The notes beneath the pieces are model-generated. The model made no database searches and had not been told where the DNA came from. It saw only the letters and a program-made list of their open reading frames with translations. Both the position numbers and the translations under genes were made by a program. Positions 6,859-8,463 of a DNA stretch of 8,463 bases are shown in pieces (within the stretch, counting starts at the first letter, position 1; each line of letters opens with the position of its first letter). This stretch comes from Candidatus Pacearchaeota archaeon CG11_big_fil_rev_8_21_14_0_20_30_13 (GTDB taxonomy: Archaea; Nanobdellota; Nanobdellia; Pacearchaeales; GW2011-AR1), in the NCBI GenBank assembly GCA_002762735.1, contig PCVV01000040.1, positions 1 to 8,463 of the forward strand. The letters are read 5' to 3'.

Positions 6859-7403
6859 TAAAAAAAATAAATACCCTCAAGGGCATAAATAAAAAAGGAG
6901 ATAAACTAATTTCGGTTTATTGGTTTGCAATCCTAGTAATTGTTGCAATCGGAATTGTCTTAATGGTTAATACTTTTTATGGAGAAAATTATGATGTTCG
7001 AAGTCAGGAAGCAGAAATCTTAGCCCAAAAAGTTGCGGACTGTATCTATTTTGGTGGAGAGTTTAATTCTTTAATTGTGAATCCTCAAGGAGGGTTCAGA
7101 GAAGATTTTAATGACAATTTTTTAAAAATGTGTAATCTTAATTTCACGATCGAAGGAGGTTTAGAGAGACCTCCTTATTATGTAGAAGTAGGATTTTTTC
7201 CCGATGGTGATTTGAAAAAATCTTCTTTTACTATGTTAGATGGAAATAAAAATTGGAAACCGGACTGTAGTGTTGGAGTTTCACAAAGAGCGAATCTTGT
7301 GACTTGTAAGGAAAAAGAATTTTTTGCAGTAACGAAATCTGATTCGGTTTACCTAATTAAAATTCTTTCTATTGTTGGAAAGATAGATGAAAATACAAAT
7401 TAA
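6855..7403 (+). CDS. Pilin-like protein with DVRSQEAEIL motif
   Basis: A 182-residue protein whose ATG overlaps the previous stop by 4 bases. No Shine-Dalgarno is visible, so translation probably depends on coupling. INKKG at 11-15 ends a basic leader, and a helix spans about 19-38. After the helix comes YDVRSQEAEILAQKVADCI (46-64), an amphipathic helix I recall from hypothetical DPANN proteins, then a head with four cysteines (63, 93, 138, 151) suited to two disulfides. A second LKG at 8-10 is an alternative but poorer cleavage site, as the hydrophobic stretch starts only after 18. The gene contains a strong RNA hairpin at 7153-7176. It overlaps the next gene by 17 bases if that gene starts at 7387. 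Specific role unknown. Confidence 0.76.
   Translation: MIKKINTLKGINKKGDKLISVYWFAILVIVAIGIVLMVNTFYGENYDVRSQEAEILAQKVADCIYFGGEFNSLIVNPQGGFREDFNDNFLKMCNLNFTIEGGLERPPYYVEVGFFPDGDLKKSSFTMLDGNKNWKPDCSVGVSQRANLVTCKEKEFFAVTKSDSVYLIKILSIVGKIDENTN
7153..7176 (+). repeat. Inverted repeat / RNA hairpin with Shine-Dalgarno and anti-Shine-Dalgarno arms
   Basis: AAGGAGGT at 7153-7160 is the exact reverse complement of ACCTCCTT at 7169-7176. In RNA the stem can extend inward by a U-G and a U-A pair to ten base pairs with an AGAG loop. It lies inside the coding region and encodes GGLERPP. One arm is a perfect ribosome-binding sequence without a start codon at a usable distance; the other mimics the 16S rRNA 3' end. 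It could hide an internal ribosome site or slow translation, or may simply reflect codon choice. Confidence 0.5.
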
Positions 7404-7740
7404 AATGAAAAATAAAAAAGGACAGGTTGGTGAAACTTTAACATGGATAGTTGCAACAATCCTTATTGTGATTATGATGATCTTTTTTATATTTGGAGCT
7501 TCAATGCTTGGAGGAACAAAAAAAATTGGGAGTTTTCGTCCAAGTTTGACTTCGGCATCTTCTTTTGAGGGTTCAGATCCCTTTTTAAAAAAATCAATTA
7601 TTTCCTATCTTTTTTTGAAATCTGAACCAAAAAGGGTAATTTTAGATAAAACTTTAGCTAGAAATGCTGAAGCAGGAAATTTCTCAATAGATTATAATCA
7701 GACTAAAACTGAACTTTTAATGAGGTATAGTAAAAGATGA
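7387..7740 (+). CDS. Pilin-like protein (GETLTWIVATI family)
   Basis: A 117-residue protein. NKKG at 9-12 is followed by QVGETLTWIVATILIVIMM, with Glu at +4 and a helix at about 17-41. The short tail (42-117) has no cysteine. Its middle, LASSFEGSDPF-like in character, reads SASSFEGSDPFLKKSIISYL at 57-76, and the C-terminus is basic. The KKGQVGET-TWIVAT signature is one I recall as frequent in hypothetical DPANN proteins. The start is uncertain: ATG at 7387 has a weak GGAAAG four bases before it and overlaps the previous gene by 17 bases; ATG at 7405 leaves a 1-base gap, has no ribosome site, and gives the simpler leader MKNKKG. The mature protein is the same either way. The stop overlaps the next ATG (ATGA). 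Confidence 0.75.
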   Translation: MKIQIKMKNKKGQVGETLTWIVATILIVIMMIFFIFGASMLGGTKKIGSFRPSLTSASSFEGSDPFLKKSIISYLFLKSEPKRVILDKTLARNAEAGNFSIDYNQTKTELLMRYSKR

Positions 7741-8096
7741 TAAAAAGTATTAAACTAAAAAATAAAAAAGGTGACCTTCCAGTAACACTTTTTGTGATTG
7801 GTATCTTTGCTGTTTGTGGATTTGCCCTTCTAACTTTTTTTATTTCAGATTTTAAGACTACTAATTCTTTTGTAGGGTTAAGTGTTTTGCAAAAAATAAA
7901 TTCAAATGCAGATGAGTATCTATTCTATAAGAATCATGGAATGTCAGAAGGAATGTTAAGCACACTATTTAATATTACAGAAGAATATGATAGGAAATAT
8001 TTTTATAAGGAGAAATCAGAATTTCAAGGAGGATTCTTTGGTTTTGGGGGTAAAGAAGTGCTTTTATTCTCCGTAAAGTATCAGGTTCCCTCATAG
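7737..8096 (+). CDS. Pilin-like protein (KKGDLPVTLFVIG family)
   Basis: A 119-residue protein whose ATG overlaps the previous stop (ATGA) and has TGAGGT at 7721-7726, ten bases upstream. NKKG at 9-12 precedes DLPVTLFVIGIFAVCGFALL, a helix at about 14-36. There is no Glu at +5; a Pro at +3 takes the place of the usual polar residues, so this looks like a divergent minor subunit. The only cysteine (27) is inside the helix. The tail has KINSNADEYLFYKNHGMS at 53-70, glycine/phenylalanine-rich GGFFGFGG at 98-105, and ends FSVKYQVPS. Its leader DNA nearly repeats that of the preceding gene. Last gene of the unit. Function unknown. Confidence 0.75.
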   Translation: MIKSIKLKNKKGDLPVTLFVIGIFAVCGFALLTFFISDFKTTNSFVGLSVLQKINSNADEYLFYKNHGMSEGMLSTLFNITEEYDRKYFYKEKSEFQGGFFGFGGKEVLLFSVKYQVPS

Positions 8097-8101
8097 GAAG
8101 T

Positions 8102-8110
8102 TTTATAAAT
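8102..8110 (+). promoter_or_regulatory. TATA box for the last pilin-like gene
   Basis: TTTATAAAT, closer to the archaeal TATA consensus than the other three, starts 37 bases before the ATG at 8139. GGAAG (BRE-like) precedes it; TTTTTT at 8112-8117 and ACTATATTTAG follow, nearly the same as after the 2369 box. A short leader without a Shine-Dalgarno is predicted. Confidence 0.55.
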
Positions 8111-8138
8111 ATTTTTTACTATATTTAGTTCAACAGAG

Positions 8139-8463
8139 ATGATATCCCAAAATAAAAAAGGTCAAGGATTGAGCACGAGTACTCTAATTCTTTTAATATT
8201 GGGTTTAATAATATTAGTTATTCTTATTTGGGGTTTTGTTACTGGATGGAGTAATTTTAAATCTTTGATTAATCCTACAAATGTGGATTCAGTTGTTGAA
8301 GATTGTTCTTCTGCATGTTCTATTGGAAGTCAATATAGCTATTGTTCTGGAGAAAGGACCTTAAGAGTTAATGAAGACAAATTAAGTATCAAATCAACTT
8401 GTGCTGTTTTTTCAAGTATAAGTACCTTTGCAAAATATAAAATTTCTCCTTGTCCCACAATTA
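8139..8463 (+). CDS. Pilin-like protein (KKGQGLSTSTLILLILG family), 3' partial
   Basis: ATG at 8139; 108 codons are present before the window ends. NKKG at 5-8 is followed by QGLSTSTLILLILGLIILVI, a textbook class III signal with Gln-Gly right after the cut, as in several archaeal pilins, and a helix at about 16-34 ending WGFVTGW. The visible head has five cysteines (56, 60, 69, 88, 105) in a pattern CSSAC...YSYC that I recall from hypothetical DPANN proteins with the same N-terminus. Unlike its neighbours it stands alone behind its own promoter, with the best TATA box here, so its expression could be set separately, as for a major subunit; this is inference. No Shine-Dalgarno is visible. Confidence 0.75.
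   Translation, partial: MISQNKKGQGLSTSTLILLILGLIILVILIWGFVTGWSNFKSLINPTNVDSVVEDCSSACSIGSQYSYCSGERTLRVNEDKLSIKSTCAVFSSISTFAKYKISPCPTI

Noticed and set aside
7411..7421. AAAAAAG as a programmed -1 frameshift site
   Set aside because: The zero frame reads AAA AAA GGN, not the A AAA AAG phasing that slippage needs, and the zero frame continues into a full-length product in every case.

Overview
This AT-rich window most likely comes from a DPANN archaeon of the Pacearchaeota/Woesearchaeota (Nanoarchaeota) kind. The evidence is archaeal-style TATA boxes just upstream of short-leader or leaderless starts, archaeal class III (prepilin-peptidase) signal sequences of the form NKKG plus a hydrophobic helix, an S-layer-type domain familiar from DPANN surface proteins, and very compact gene packing with 4-base ATGA overlaps. 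The lineage is inferred from these patterns; no marker gene is present. TGA is used as an ordinary stop.

Layout, all on the plus strand: (1) bases 1-2356 hold the 3' part of a large secreted, cysteine-rich S-layer-domain protein whose beginning lies upstream. (2) 2411-4570 is a 719-residue type IV pilus/type II secretion assembly platform (FlaJ/TadC/PilC-like) with two T2SF domains and about nine membrane helices, behind its own promoter. (3) 4610-6428 is a five-gene unit: a 56-residue pilin-like protein with a class III signal, a second 56-residue protein related to it but without the processing site, a cysteine-rich pilin-like protein, a 33-residue membrane microprotein, and a 293-residue pilin-like protein with an additional glycine-rich hydrophobic segment. 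(4) 6463-8096 is a four-gene unit of translationally coupled pilin-like proteins. (5) From 8139 a further pilin-like gene begins behind its own promoter and runs off the end. No gap exceeds about 55 bases; each of the four gaps between units carries the same TATA/T-run module.

Taken together, the window looks like the structural half of a type IV pilus-like surface machine: one membrane platform and ten small single-helix proteins, eight with a recognisable class III cleavage site, next to a probable cell-surface protein. The secretion ATPase (TadA/FlaI type) and the prepilin peptidase needed for such a machine are not in the window. The small proteins look like families that recur as hypothetical proteins in DPANN genomes, but I know of no named or characterised system for them. 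Their joint function (adhesion or host contact pilus, DNA uptake, secretion) cannot be decided from sequence alone.
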